Assembly: GCA_028285525.1 (NCBI GenBank)
Contig: JANQOZ010000085.1
Coordinates: forward strand, 62,001-126,000
Direction: 5' to 3'
Length of the DNA stretch: 64,000 nt
Source: Lysobacterales bacterium
GTDB lineage: Bacteria; Pseudomonadota; Gammaproteobacteria; Xanthomonadales; SZUA-38
The notes under the pieces are model-generated. The model saw only the letters and a program-made list of their open reading frames with translations. It was not told where the DNA came from and ran no database searches. Each line of letters starts with the position of its first letter. Position 1 is the first letter of the stretch. A program made the translations under genes and the position numbers. Of the stretch, positions 34,136-43,684 are shown in pieces.

Positions 34136-34672
34136 CTACAGCCTCAGTTCTCTCGCTTTTGGCAAATCCTTGGGTCGGACAAAACGCACCAGCCGCGCTT
34201 CGGGTTGACGATCCATCATACGCTGCACGGGCAGATCGAACTCGGCCAGCGCACCCGTCGGGAACTTGGCCTGCAGCCTGGCGACATCGTCCGGGTGCCC
34301 CTCGCTACACAGCAAGAGCGCAAGGTCGTGCATCCCCGGATTATGCCCGACCAACATGATCCTGGCGCCCTCGTCCCCTCCCGCCTCTTCGCCCGCTAGG
34401 GACAGAAGCGTCAATTCGCCCGCGTGATAAAGGCCCGCATGACTGGTCAGCGGAATCTGGTCGTTAAATGACTGACGGAAGAGCCGGGCCGTTGCCAACG
34501 CGCGGGCGGCGGTGGAACTGATGATTCGGTCTATTCGGAGATCAGTGCCAGCAAAGTGCGCGCCCATCGCCGGGGCTGCGCGCTTGCCTCGACCAGCTAA
34601 GGGGCGGTCGTGATCACGAAGCCCCGGATGGTCCCAGTAAGATTTCGCGTGTCTGAGAAGAATGATTCGCAC
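34136..34672 (-). CDS. sixA: SixA-type phosphohistidine phosphatase
   Basis: GTG 34672 gives VRIILLRHAKS, the canonical SixA N-terminus; the longer start GTG 34708 adds 12 residues of no family character. The length (178 aa) fits. RHAK holds the nucleophilic histidine, R and H follow in SSTAARALATARL and LVGHNPGMHDL, all of the histidine phosphatase (phosphoglycerate mutase-like) fold. SixA removes phosphate from histidine of HPt or phosphotransfer proteins, as with ArcB and PTS-Ntr (family knowledge). It follows the Sel1-repeat gene on the same strand by 62 bases. Confidence 0.85.
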   Translation of the reverse strand: MRIILLRHAKSYWDHPGLRDHDRPLAGRGKRAAPAMGAHFAGTDLRIDRIISSTAARALATARLFRQSFNDQIPLTSHAGLYHAGELTLLSLAGEEAGGDEGARIMLVGHNPGMHDLALLLCSEGHPDDVARLQAKFPTGALAEFDLPVQRMMDRQPEARLVRFVRPKDLPKARELRL

Positions 34673-34734
34673 GATAGCGACGAATTGTAGAGGACATGAT
34701 CGCGACACTCACTTTCGCGTTGGGAAAGTATGCG

Positions 34735-37700
34735 TCAAATCCTGGATCGATCCCGAAACATGGCCTCACCTTTTTCGAGGTCCTCTGAACTCGCGTTTTT
34801 TCGGATTCCTGCCCGAAGCTGATCCATGGTTGCCTGTGGGATCGAGGTTCCCCGGGCGGCGGACTCATCGGTGCGCTTCATCCAGTACCAGGCCAGCGCG
34901 GCATCCTGTTCCCAGTCGTTTCCGAACAGGTAGGCCTCGGCCAGCCAGAGCTGGGCACCAGCGTAGCCGGCGTCTGCGGCGCCAATAATCATCTGGGTGG
35001 CCCGATCCGAGTCCACTGCAACGCCAGCCCCGTTTCGATATTGAAGACCCATCTGAAACTTGGCGCCCAAGTTGCCCGCCGCCATCGACTGCTGGAGCCA
35101 CTGGTTGGCCTCTTCGTGGTCAATCTCAACGCCGATACCCTGGATGTACTGGAGCGCGAGGCTGTATTGCCCGTTTGCGTCGCCCAACTCTGCCGCTTTG
35201 CGAAACCACTCGGTGGCGCCAACCTCATCCTGCTCGACTCCCCAGCCGAGAGACAGGTAGTGACCTACGTAAAACGTTGCCTCCGCATGGCCCGCGTCCG
35301 CGGCTCGCTTGAGCCAGACAAAAGCCTCCGCGTCGCTCTGGTCGAAGTCTCCTGCCCCTTCGGAATGTTGGCCGGCAAGAATATGCATGGCGTACTTCAG
35401 TCCCTGGTCGGCCGCCTTGAGCAACCAGGCATTAGCCTCTACGTCGTCTTCCTCAAGCCCATTCAGCCCCAGAGCCAGCCACAGGCCCAGCTCATACTGA
35501 CTCCAGCGGTTGCCCTTTTCGGCAGAGGCCCGGATCCACCTCTCCGCCTCAGCCGGATTGGGCTCTACGCCCAACCCGTCGGCATAACGCTCCGCCACGT
35601 CGTTCATTGCCCAGTCATCACCGGCTTCCGCGGCACGCAGCGTCCAGCGAAACGCCTCCGTCTCGCTGGCCTTCAGACCGCCGGCACCTTCCGCATGCTG
35701 GTCCGCCAGCGCTCTCATCGCTCGTTCGATGCCCTGATCGGCAGCGAGCTGTAACCATCGATTGGCTTCCTCGTCGTTCTCGGTCAGCCCGTTGCTGCCG
35801 TTGGCCAGCCAATCGCCAAGCTCATACTGCGACCAGCCATGCCCGGCTTCGGCAGCCTGCCGCAGCCATTGTTCCGCCAGGGCAAAGTCCTGCTCAACCC
35901 CGTCACCCTCGGCGTAGCGCTCCGCGAGGTGGTTCATGGCCCAGTGTGATCCGACGCTCGCCGCCTTCTCGTACCACCTAATGGCCTCCGCGCCGTCGCT
36001 GGTCTTCGCCAGATCGTTGTAGTTGAGGGCAAAGCTCCGATCGATGCTGGCCTGATCCCGGTCCGTGTATTCCAGATGACCAGCCCGGCGAATTTTATCG
36101 GCGGTCTCGAGGCGCGTGATGGCATCTTCGAACTCTCCGCGGGAGCGGCTCACCGCGGCCCATCGGGTATGAGCAAGAACGGCCTCGGAGGAATCGTCAC
36201 CATAGTAACGTTTGGCCAGCTCCAGGACTTCCGCAAGCAGGCTAACCGCCTCGTCGAATCGGCCGCTGTCATCGTAGGTGTTGATCAGGCTGTGCTGGAG
36301 GCTGAGCTGAGGCTGGATCGGTGTCCAGGAGTCCTTTTCCAGGATGGCGAGTGCTTGCAGAACCTGAGCCTCAGCCTCGGAGTAATCGTCCGCTGCCAGG
36401 GAAACCCGAGACTCGCTAAGCAGCTGCTCGGCCTTCGATGGGCCACCCTTGCCATACAGATCAAGGCGCAGCGATTCCGCGGTTTTCATGAGCTTTCTGG
36501 CCGCGTCACGGTCCTGGTAGCGCAAGAGACCGGAACGTTCCAGAGCCTCGGACCAGGCCTGGGCCGAGCGATCCGGGTCCAGCTTCTCAACGGCGGCCAA
36601 AAGCGACTCGGTACGCTTACGCTCCGTGCCGCTCAGATCATCGTGAATTCGCTCAGCGCGACGTCGGTTAGTCTCGCTGTCTCCAGGCTCAGCCAGCAGC
36701 AGTGCGTAGGCAAACGCGCGGTCGAGCGGCAGTCCGTCTTCGCCCGACTGATAGCCCACGGCCAGCCCAAAATGGCGCGTGTCCTCCCACGTCATCCAGC
36801 GGGCCGCCTCGTCGACATCCCTCGACACGCCCCGGCCAGCTTGAAGCAGGTACGCAAATCCGGCAAAAGCATCGGGCCAGCCCAGAATCGCAGCCCGCCG
36901 CATCCACAGCGCGGCCTCCTTATCGCTGCCCTCGATCAGCCGCCCGGAAAGCAGCTCAAGCGCGAGTTCGTACGCTGACCTGCGATCGCCGAGGTCGGCA
37001 GCCCGGGTCAGCCACTCGATGCTGAGGGCGCGCTCTTCGGCGTCGGCGTCGGGCTCGCGATAAAGCTCGGCCAGCGTCGCCATCGCATCGATCTGGTTTT
37101 GGCGGGCCGCCTTCAGCGCCCACTCAATCGCGAGCTCACGGTTGGCCTCCACGCCCTCACCCCGGCGGTACATTTGCGCCAATCGAAGCTGGACCGCTGG
37201 GCCACCGGCCTTCGCCAGTTCACGAATTTGTTGCACCACTTCGGGGGGAACCGAGTTCTGACGCTGGATTCGTTGCTCGAGCATCCGAAGCTCGAGACCC
37301 GCGGTAGGATGCCCGGCATTCGCTGCGCGGCGCAGCCACATTGCGGCAACCTCGCCGTCCTGCTCTACCCCGGTTCCTTCGTCGTAGCGCTGGTAAAGAC
37401 GGTACATGGACTGCAGGTGCCCGCGCCCCGCTGCGGCGGTATACCAGCGAACACCCTCAGCGGGGGTTTCTGACAATTCTGCGAGGCGGAAGGCAGACTC
37501 CGGGTAACCTCGCACAGCGTCGACGGTGTACCAGCGTTTTGCCTCAGCAAGATCCGCCGGCAGGTAACGTCCAGCCTCGTAGGCCGAGCCAAGCACGTGA
37601 GCAGCACCAGTCAGTCCCCCGTCAACTGCTTTGCGCATCCAGCCGAGCCCTCCATCGAGGTCCCGGGGCAGCTGCTCGCCAATCACAAGCAGGCTGCCCA

Positions 37701-38256
37701 GACTGAGCATCGCGTTGAGCCCTCCGGCTTGGGCCGACTTGACCAGATAGTCTTTTGCCCGGTTGGGATCCGCGGTGACGCCGGAACCGGTCAGGTACAG
37801 GCCGGCCAGGTTTTGATAGGCCTGGGTGTTGCCGTCCGCCGCGGCCTGCTCATAGTAAGAAAGCGCTTTACCGAAATCCTGCTCCATGCCGATGGGCTGC
37901 GCGTACATCAGGCCGAGGTTGACCAGGCCGTTGCTTTCGCCTTCGGCAGCAGCGCGCTCAAAATAGTCCCGGGCCTTCACAAAATCCTGGGCAACGATCT
38001 GGCCCTGCAGATGCATAGTGCCAAGGTTGTTGAGGGCCGGCCCGTAGCCGGCTGCTGCCGCCTGCTCAATCAGGTCGAGCACTTCTGCTTGCTTCCTGAC
38101 CGTGTCGGCCAGCGGATAGAGCGCTTCAGCCAGCACGTTGACCGCCTGAGGCTCTCCACCAGCGGCCGCTTCACGCAGCGCCTCAATCGACTGGGCCCGG
38201 GCGTTGGTCGAGAGGCAAAACAGCCACGCAGCGGCTAGCCATGTTCTTAAGATCAT
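34735..38256 (-). CDS. Secreted protein of about 23 Sel1-like repeats with TPR middle
   Basis: The frame opens at 38415; ATG 38256 is chosen because GGGAG precedes it and a signal peptide follows (MILRTWLAAAWLFCLSTNARAQ). The product is 1173 aa. I count about 13 Sel1-like repeats in the N-terminal half and 10 in the C-terminal half (for example ALNNLGTMHLQG, YELALELLSG, AERYAEGDGVEQD), separated by a TPR-like stretch around residues 590-760. Sel1 repeats form solenoids that bind partners. Two 330-base units in the C-terminal block are a tandem duplication. Periplasmic location is inferred from the signal peptide. Confidence 0.85.
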   Translation of the reverse strand: MILRTWLAAAWLFCLSTNARAQSIEALREAAAGGEPQAVNVLAEALYPLADTVRKQAEVLDLIEQAAAAGYGPALNNLGTMHLQGQIVAQDFVKARDYFERAAAEGESNGLVNLGLMYAQPIGMEQDFGKALSYYEQAAADGNTQAYQNLAGLYLTGSGVTADPNRAKDYLVKSAQAGGLNAMLSLGSLLVIGEQLPRDLDGGLGWMRKAVDGGLTGAAHVLGSAYEAGRYLPADLAEAKRWYTVDAVRGYPESAFRLAELSETPAEGVRWYTAAAGRGHLQSMYRLYQRYDEGTGVEQDGEVAAMWLRRAANAGHPTAGLELRMLEQRIQRQNSVPPEVVQQIRELAKAGGPAVQLRLAQMYRRGEGVEANRELAIEWALKAARQNQIDAMATLAELYREPDADAEERALSIEWLTRAADLGDRRSAYELALELLSGRLIEGSDKEAALWMRRAAILGWPDAFAGFAYLLQAGRGVSRDVDEAARWMTWEDTRHFGLAVGYQSGEDGLPLDRAFAYALLLAEPGDSETNRRRAERIHDDLSGTERKRTESLLAAVEKLDPDRSAQAWSEALERSGLLRYQDRDAARKLMKTAESLRLDLYGKGGPSKAEQLLSESRVSLAADDYSEAEAQVLQALAILEKDSWTPIQPQLSLQHSLINTYDDSGRFDEAVSLLAEVLELAKRYYGDDSSEAVLAHTRWAAVSRSRGEFEDAITRLETADKIRRAGHLEYTDRDQASIDRSFALNYNDLAKTSDGAEAIRWYEKAASVGSHWAMNHLAERYAEGDGVEQDFALAEQWLRQAAEAGHGWSQYELGDWLANGSNGLTENDEEANRWLQLAADQGIERAMRALADQHAEGAGGLKASETEAFRWTLRAAEAGDDWAMNDVAERYADGLGVEPNPAEAERWIRASAEKGNRWSQYELGLWLALGLNGLEEDDVEANAWLLKAADQGLKYAMHILAGQHSEGAGDFDQSDAEAFVWLKRAADAGHAEATFYVGHYLSLGWGVEQDEVGATEWFRKAAELGDANGQYSLALQYIQGIGVEIDHEEANQWLQQSMAAGNLGAKFQMGLQYRNGAGVAVDSDRATQMIIGAADAGYAGAQLWLAEAYLFGNDWEQDAALAWYWMKRTDESAARGTSIPQATMDQLRAGIRKNASSEDLEKGEAMFRDRSRI
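35297..35956 (-). repeat. 330-base tandem duplication within the Sel1-repeat gene
   Basis: Two adjacent three-repeat blocks of 110 residues match: one starts WAMNHLAERYAEGDGVE and the next WAMNDVAERYADGLGVE; both go on through WSQYELG and AEGAG/SEGAG. Matching landmark bases lie 330 apart (35931 and 35601). It is a whole-unit duplication three Sel1 repeats long. Confidence 0.75.
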
Positions 38257-38464
38257 CAGAATCTCCCTGCTTCTGACTCCCCAGTACGTAAAAGGGGCCG
38301 CAAACGTGCCATCCGAGCTACGCTGACAACCGCCTAGGGCGTGCCCCGATTGTTTGCGCCAGCCTGATTCCACTATACTGCCGCCGCACTCAGCGAGAGG
38401 TCCAATGAAGCACACCTGATCCCAATTGCCCGGTTTTTGTTACACCGCTATTGGAGGCGTGCCC

Positions 38465-39973
38465 ATGGCCCTATCATCACTGTCGCTTCGCGACGTTAGC
38501 TTTTCCTATCCCAAATCTCCCGGTTCGATCATCCGGAACCTGTCAGTGAACTTCCCGGCTGGGTTTACCGGCGTCGTTGGCGCCAACGGCGCCGGGAAAA
38601 CGACTCTACTCAAACTTGCTGTCGGGAGGCTGCAGGCAGAAAGCGGCACCGTCGGGGCGATGCCTGATGGACTCTACTGCGCACAGCGAACCGACCACCC
38701 GCCGGATGACTTCGGATTGCTTCTTGAGGATACCGGTGCCGCGGTCTACTCGCTTAGAAGCAGGCTGGGCATCGAATATGGCTGGCTCGACCGCTGGCCA
38801 ACCCTAAGCCACGGCGAACGCAAGCGCGCGCAGATCTGCGTGGCGCTCTGGCGCGAGCCCTCGGTGCTGGCAATCGATGAGCCGACCAACCATCTCGATG
38901 AAAAAGCCCGGCGCCAACTCATCGAAGCCCTCGCCCAATATCGAGGTGTCGGGCTACTCGTCAGCCACGACCGCGGTTTGCTCGATGAGCTGTGCGCGCA
39001 ATGCCTATGGCTGGGCGAAAACAACCGGCTCTATCCCGGCGGCTACACCGCAATGCAGGAACAGCGGGCCCTGAATCAGCTCACCGCATCCAGGGAGCGG
39101 TCGAAAGCGCTGCGCGAGCGCGCAGCCGTTCGCCGCGAACAGACAACTCGCCGGGAGCAGGCGCAGCAGGCACATCGGGCCCGCTCCAAACGCGGCATTG
39201 CCGCAAAAGATCACTCAGAGAAAGCGGCCGTCAACGCAAGAAAAAACACCGACTCCAAAGACGGGCAACGCCTGCGCCAGCTGGACGGGCGCGCCTTGCG
39301 CGCAGAGCAGGCCGTACATCGGGCACGCGTCGAAAAATCATATGCCGTGGGCATTGAGCTGCCGGGCACCGTCTGCCGCCGCGATTCGCTGCTCCAGCTT
39401 CCGGCCGGCGAGCTCGCCCTCGGTGATCAAAGAACCCTGCGCTTTCCCGATCTGCGCCTGCGACCCACCGATCGGGTTGCGCTGACCGGCGAGAATGGCG
39501 CAGGCAAATCAACGCTGCTGACGCATATTCAGGAGCACCCGAACATCGAACCTGAGCGCGTGGTCATCATGCCTCAGGAGATCAGCGCGGAACGCAGTGC
39601 CACGATTCTCAATGCCGTAAAGTCACTGCCGAGAGAAGCGCTCGGTCACGCCATGAGCGTTGTCAGCTCTTTGGGATCGAGCCCCAGCTCGTTGCTCGAT
39701 AGTATCCAGCCTAGTCCGGGGGAGCTTCGCAAGCTGCTGCTGGCGCTCGGCATGACCCGCAGGCCTTACCTGCTGATCATGGATGAGCCGACCAACCATC
39801 TCGATCTCCCGTCGATCGAGGCGCTGGAACAGGCGCTAAAGGTTTGCGCCTGCGGCATGCTGCTGGCCAGTCATGACGAGCGATTTCTGACAGGACTGAC
39901 CGATACCCGATGGCATATCGACCCTGCCGAGCAGGGTTCACGGCTGCTGCTGAGCCAGACGCCATCCTGTTAG
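38465..39973 (+). CDS. ABC-F family ATPase
   Basis: The product is 502 aa from ATG 38465 (GGAGG 8 bases upstream). It holds two nucleotide-binding domains without membrane segments: Walker A GANGAGKT and GENGAGKS, signatures LSHGERKR and PSPGELRK, and Walker B/ABC-F EPTNHLD in both halves, with a basic linker of ~90 residues between. ABC-F proteins bind the ribosome, ease translation, or protect from antibiotics (family knowledge). The second signature has PSPGE for the usual LSxGE. It is divergent from the Sel1 gene. Similar to the Uup/YheS type; the subfamily is not settled. Confidence 0.88.
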   Translation: MALSSLSLRDVSFSYPKSPGSIIRNLSVNFPAGFTGVVGANGAGKTTLLKLAVGRLQAESGTVGAMPDGLYCAQRTDHPPDDFGLLLEDTGAAVYSLRSRLGIEYGWLDRWPTLSHGERKRAQICVALWREPSVLAIDEPTNHLDEKARRQLIEALAQYRGVGLLVSHDRGLLDELCAQCLWLGENNRLYPGGYTAMQEQRALNQLTASRERSKALRERAAVRREQTTRREQAQQAHRARSKRGIAAKDHSEKAAVNARKNTDSKDGQRLRQLDGRALRAEQAVHRARVEKSYAVGIELPGTVCRRDSLLQLPAGELALGDQRTLRFPDLRLRPTDRVALTGENGAGKSTLLTHIQEHPNIEPERVVIMPQEISAERSATILNAVKSLPREALGHAMSVVSSLGSSPSSLLDSIQPSPGELRKLLLALGMTRRPYLLIMDEPTNHLDLPSIEALEQALKVCACGMLLASHDERFLTGLTDTRWHIDPAEQGSRLLLSQTPSC

Positions 39974-40232
39974 ACGAATTATTCGATTCCATCGCTGATG
40001 CGTGTGCCCAATTTCCGTCGCAAACAATGCAATAAAGCCGCACACTACCTTCGAAACTTTTAGCAGCTGTGAGGTTCTCATTTTTCGAAGCGACGATCGG
40101 GTGGTTTTTGCCTAACATGAACGCCACTGCGGCACTGTTTACGAATGGTGCATCGTCTCGCGAAATTGAAATATTGGTCGGCCAAAATGCGAAGAATTGC
40201 AATACTGCCCGCCGCCGGGTAAAGAACTACTG

Positions 40233-40727
40233 ATGTCGAAATATAGAGATTTAGCAAGGCAAGTCACTCGTCAGAAACGGAGTGAAAGCGACGAGCGCCC
40301 TTCAGAGGCAGAGGAAAAGGCCCGGCTAAGGGCGAGTCAGCTGAGGTTTAACGAAGTCGCAAAGGACTACGCCGAAACTCAGTTTAAGGATATTGCTGAA
40401 GATATTAGCAGCCAGGGGGTCGCAGTTAAGTCCGGCTTTCATGACAACAGGCCGACCGGGGCCCAAAACGATGAAACGCATCCTGAACCCGAGATTCCCA
40501 AGCTCCATTTTTACGCAGAGATTCTCGGACACAAACTGAGTGTCTATTGGTCGGACTACAACAAATCGGTCATTTTCAGCAGCTTTCTCTTTCCAATCCG
40601 AGACAAGCGCGCCAAGCACAATACCCGAGACCTGATGGTCAGCATCGACGATTTAGACAAAGCGGCGTTTGACGATCTGGTCGGGCGATTTCTCGACCTG
40701 GTCTTCGAAAAAGAGATCAATAGCTAG
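40233..40727 (+). CDS. Unrecognised 164-aa protein
   Basis: ATG 40233 is preferred to the upstream TTG. The N-terminal third is charged and helical, and the C-terminal ~95 residues form a compact beta-alpha segment (KLHFYAEILGHKLSVYWSDY, then DLDKAAFDDLVGRFLDLVFE). It has no signal peptide, membrane helix, or motif that I recognise. It is preceded by 259 bases with no feature and is convergent with the kinase at 40752. Confidence 0.6.
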   Translation: MSKYRDLARQVTRQKRSESDERPSEAEEKARLRASQLRFNEVAKDYAETQFKDIAEDISSQGVAVKSGFHDNRPTGAQNDETHPEPEIPKLHFYAEILGHKLSVYWSDYNKSVIFSSFLFPIRDKRAKHNTRDLMVSIDDLDKAAFDDLVGRFLDLVFEKEINS

Positions 40728-40751
40728 CGGAGTGGAGACTCGCGGTGCCTT

Positions 40752-42980
40752 TCACTCGAGGGACACCAGCCTCCCAGCGTAGTACCGCAGCTCAAAGGAT
40801 TGGCGAATCGTGGTTGCCGTTTCCGATTGGTCATCCTCAATGGCGGCCAGGAGTTCGGCCCGGACCTTACCGCCCGCCACATAAGCCACGGCAAGACGGC
40901 CTCTGACTGAGTCACTCTCGGCAGTTATCGCCAGCTGTTCCTTCGCGGCACCGTGGTTTCCGGTATCGGTATAAGCCTCCGCGAGAGCATAGCGCGCGTT
41001 TCTGAGCGGCCTGGAATCAGCTCCGCCGAATCGTTCGATAATCGGCAGCGCTTGTCTTAGGTTTCGAATGCCGCTTGCGTAATCTCCGCGATGCACCGCC
41101 GTCCGCCCAAGCAAGGCCCAGGCGCGTCCAACCGTTGTGCTGCCCTCAGTAGCGGCGAGGCTCTCAACAATTTCTTGACCCAGCTGCTCCGCGTAGGGGG
41201 CGTCTCCCCGATGGTAAAGAGCGAGTTCGGCCATGCGCAGTTTATGGGTATTGAACTGAACGGTATCGAAATTGATGTGAGTATCAGACACCGTTCGGTA
41301 GCCCGCCTCGGCGGCGCGGTAGGCCGCCTCTGGATCGTTCAGCAGCAGGTTCAGTATGGAAAGGCGGTTGTAGAAAAACAGCATGACGTCGACGTCGAAA
41401 CGGCCTTCGGTCGCCCGCTGGGTGACGCTGATAGCGTTGCGTAGGTCAGCTTCATCTTTGGTCAGCAACGCCAGGCGCGCTACCGCTGCGACGTGGTCGG
41501 CGGAGAACATGCTGGTTGACGCCTCAAACCGCTCTACTTCGCGGCGTGCGTAGGGGAGCGCCTCCTGCTCTCTTCCGGTATTGATCAAAGCAATCGCCAG
41601 CAATGATTCCCCAAGCTGAATCATGCGCTCATCACCGTACGGTTCGTCGAGCCAGGGCTTAAGAACCTCAAGGCCGGCCAGATGGTGGTTTTTGAACACA
41701 AAGTGACGGCCGACGGAGTAGGCAACCGCGGCAGCACCCTTCGGATCGGCGGCCGCAGACGCGTGCGCTTCAAGCGCGATGGACTTCAGCTTTCCGTCCA
41801 TTTCCGTTTCCAGGCCGAGCTCCATGGACGCACGCTGGAGCAGGTTGGCGTAGGTTGTTCGCTGCCGCGAAAGAATATTTCCCTCCTCCAGATAGGATTC
41901 GGCAACAGTCAGCGCATCCTGCGCTGCCACCTTCTCCTGATTGGCGCGCTCCATAAACACCAGGCTGGTGGCAAGGCCCGCGAGCAGAGCAAATACCAGT
42001 CCCCCGCTGAGGGCTGAGACGGCCGGACGACCGGCAACGAATTTCGACAGGTGATACAGGACGCCGCCCCTCCTGGCTTTTACCGGCGCGTGGTCGAGAA
42101 TAGCCCGCACGTCCTGCTTCAGCTCGAGGACGGTCTGGTACCGCGCATCTGGTTCGCGCTGCGTAGCCTGCTCAACGACGGCCTTGAGGTCTCCGGTGGC
42201 AAACGTTCCCTGCTCCAGCTCAAGTGCATGATCAGCGGCACGGACAAGGTCACGCCCCGACGTCATGCGATAGAGCGTGGCGCCCAGACCAAAAACATCC
42301 GTTTGCATGGTCAGCTGCCGGCCTTCGATCTGTTCGGGAGCGGCGTAGGCTTTGGTAAGCGGTCCCGGCTCCGCGGAGCCGGCGTCGTCCAGGACTGCAG
42401 CCACACCAAAATCGATGAGCCTCACTCGGCCATCCTGATCAACCAGCACGTTCGACGGCTTCAGATCGCGGTGGAGAATAAACCGATCGTGAGCATGTGC
42501 TACCGCGTCACAAAGAGCAGAGAACAGACTAAGCCGCGAGCGGGCGTCCAGCTGCTGCTCTTCGCAGTACCGGTCGATGGCGACGCCATCGACGTACTCC
42601 ATGACAACGAAGGGCGTGCCCTCATGATCCTCACCGGCATCGATAATTCTGCTGATATTCGGGTGGTCCAACGCGGCGAGCCGCTGCCGCTCCGCCTGAA
42701 ATAGCGAGCGGAACCGCTCGTCGGCATGTGCAACGCGCTTGAGTGCTACCTGCTGGTCGTAACTCCCGTCTGCCCGCGAAGCGAGGTAGACAGCGCCCAT
42801 CCCGCCCTGACCCAGCGGCGCCTCGATGCGCCACGCGCCTATTCGATCACCGGGTTGATAGGCGTCGCGTCGAGAGCTGACCGGATCGGGCGACCCGGTG
42901 AGCAGGAAATCGGTCGGCACCGCGGTAAGCGTGTCGTCAGAGGGCATTCCTGTGCCGATTGATTTCCCGTCAGTGGTCAT
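40752..42980 (-). CDS. Membrane Ser/Thr protein kinase with TPR C-terminus, sigma-factor operon
   Basis: The product is 742 aa. The kinase domain has GQGGMGAVY (57-65), K81 in VALKR, HRDLKPSN from H170, and DFG at 190-192; all key residues are present. A membrane helix lies at ~320-342 and the rest is helical TPR-like. It starts 12 bases after an ECF sigma factor, so the two form an operon, a pairing known in xanthomonads and planctomycetes. The kinase probably phosphorylates and activates the sigma factor or a partner (family knowledge/inference). Confidence 0.88.
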   Translation of the reverse strand: MTTDGKSIGTGMPSDDTLTAVPTDFLLTGSPDPVSSRRDAYQPGDRIGAWRIEAPLGQGGMGAVYLASRADGSYDQQVALKRVAHADERFRSLFQAERQRLAALDHPNISRIIDAGEDHEGTPFVVMEYVDGVAIDRYCEEQQLDARSRLSLFSALCDAVAHAHDRFILHRDLKPSNVLVDQDGRVRLIDFGVAAVLDDAGSAEPGPLTKAYAAPEQIEGRQLTMQTDVFGLGATLYRMTSGRDLVRAADHALELEQGTFATGDLKAVVEQATQREPDARYQTVLELKQDVRAILDHAPVKARRGGVLYHLSKFVAGRPAVSALSGGLVFALLAGLATSLVFMERANQEKVAAQDALTVAESYLEEGNILSRQRTTYANLLQRASMELGLETEMDGKLKSIALEAHASAAADPKGAAAVAYSVGRHFVFKNHHLAGLEVLKPWLDEPYGDERMIQLGESLLAIALINTGREQEALPYARREVERFEASTSMFSADHVAAVARLALLTKDEADLRNAISVTQRATEGRFDVDVMLFFYNRLSILNLLLNDPEAAYRAAEAGYRTVSDTHINFDTVQFNTHKLRMAELALYHRGDAPYAEQLGQEIVESLAATEGSTTVGRAWALLGRTAVHRGDYASGIRNLRQALPIIERFGGADSRPLRNARYALAEAYTDTGNHGAAKEQLAITAESDSVRGRLAVAYVAGGKVRAELLAAIEDDQSETATTIRQSFELRYYAGRLVSLE

Positions 42981-42992
42981 CTGGTGGGCTGC

Positions 42993-43562
42993 TCATCGTC
43001 TTAGCCGGTCTGCGAGCCAGGCACGCACGGCTTTCCACTCTCTTCTGACCGTTCGCGTCGAAAGCCCCATCAATTCAGCGGTTTCAGCCTCGGTAAGGCC
43101 CGCAAAGTACCGGGCATCCAGGATACGAGGCCAACGCGCATTACGCTCGGCCAGCGACTCCATCAGGGCATCGATGGCAACCACTTCCTCTGGTGTTTCA
43201 AGAAACTCGGGCAGCAGATTACCCGCCTCTTCCTGCGGGACCTCAATTTCCCGGTTGCGCTTTTCTGTCAGCCTGGCGCGAGCGTAGTCGGCAATGACCT
43301 GACGAATTGCCAGAACCGCGGCATTCAGAAAATGGGCATCGGACTGCCACCCGTCACCTCGCTGAAGTTTCAAGAAGCTCTCATGGACGATATCCGAGGT
43401 CAGCAGAGAAATCGGATTCTGATGGCGACGACGCTTGCTGCGCGCCACGCGGATCAGCGCGTCGTAATGCTCGGTAAAGAGCTGCCGGGCCAGCACCTCC
43501 TCAGACGCCGAGTAGGTTCGGCCGGCGGTTTGGGTTGTGTCGCTCGGCTCGGTGGACGACAT
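42993..43562 (-). CDS. ECF-type RNA polymerase sigma factor
   Basis: The frame opens at 43724, but ATG 43562 is chosen because GAGGAAG sits 8 bases upstream. The product is 189 aa. Region 2 reads LISLLTSDIVHESFLKL and HFLNAAVLAIRQVIADYARAR, the form of the TIGR02999-like ECF group, and region 4 ends LTEAETAELMGLSTRTVRREW, a helix-turn-helix. It leads the kinase operon. No anti-sigma factor is adjacent, which fits control by the kinase. It is divergent from a secreted tagged protein with 122 bases between them, a possible target promoter. Confidence 0.88.
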   Translation of the reverse strand: MSSTEPSDTTQTAGRTYSASEEVLARQLFTEHYDALIRVARSKRRRHQNPISLLTSDIVHESFLKLQRGDGWQSDAHFLNAAVLAIRQVIADYARARLTEKRNREIEVPQEEAGNLLPEFLETPEEVVAIDALMESLAERNARWPRILDARYFAGLTEAETAELMGLSTRTVRREWKAVRAWLADRLRR

Positions 43563-43684
43563 CAGCAGGCTTCCTCGCACCCGTATGCCGAAGTATTTGC
43601 TTCCATTGTGTCCGCTATCGGCGTTGTAACTCGTAAGACCAGTATGGGTGGTGGATTTTCGCGCGACAAGCTGAGGAGAAAACG

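Noticed and set aside
36076..36978. 300-codon plus-strand open frame
   Set aside because: Antisense shadow of the Sel1-repeat gene, produced by its repetitive high-G+C codons.
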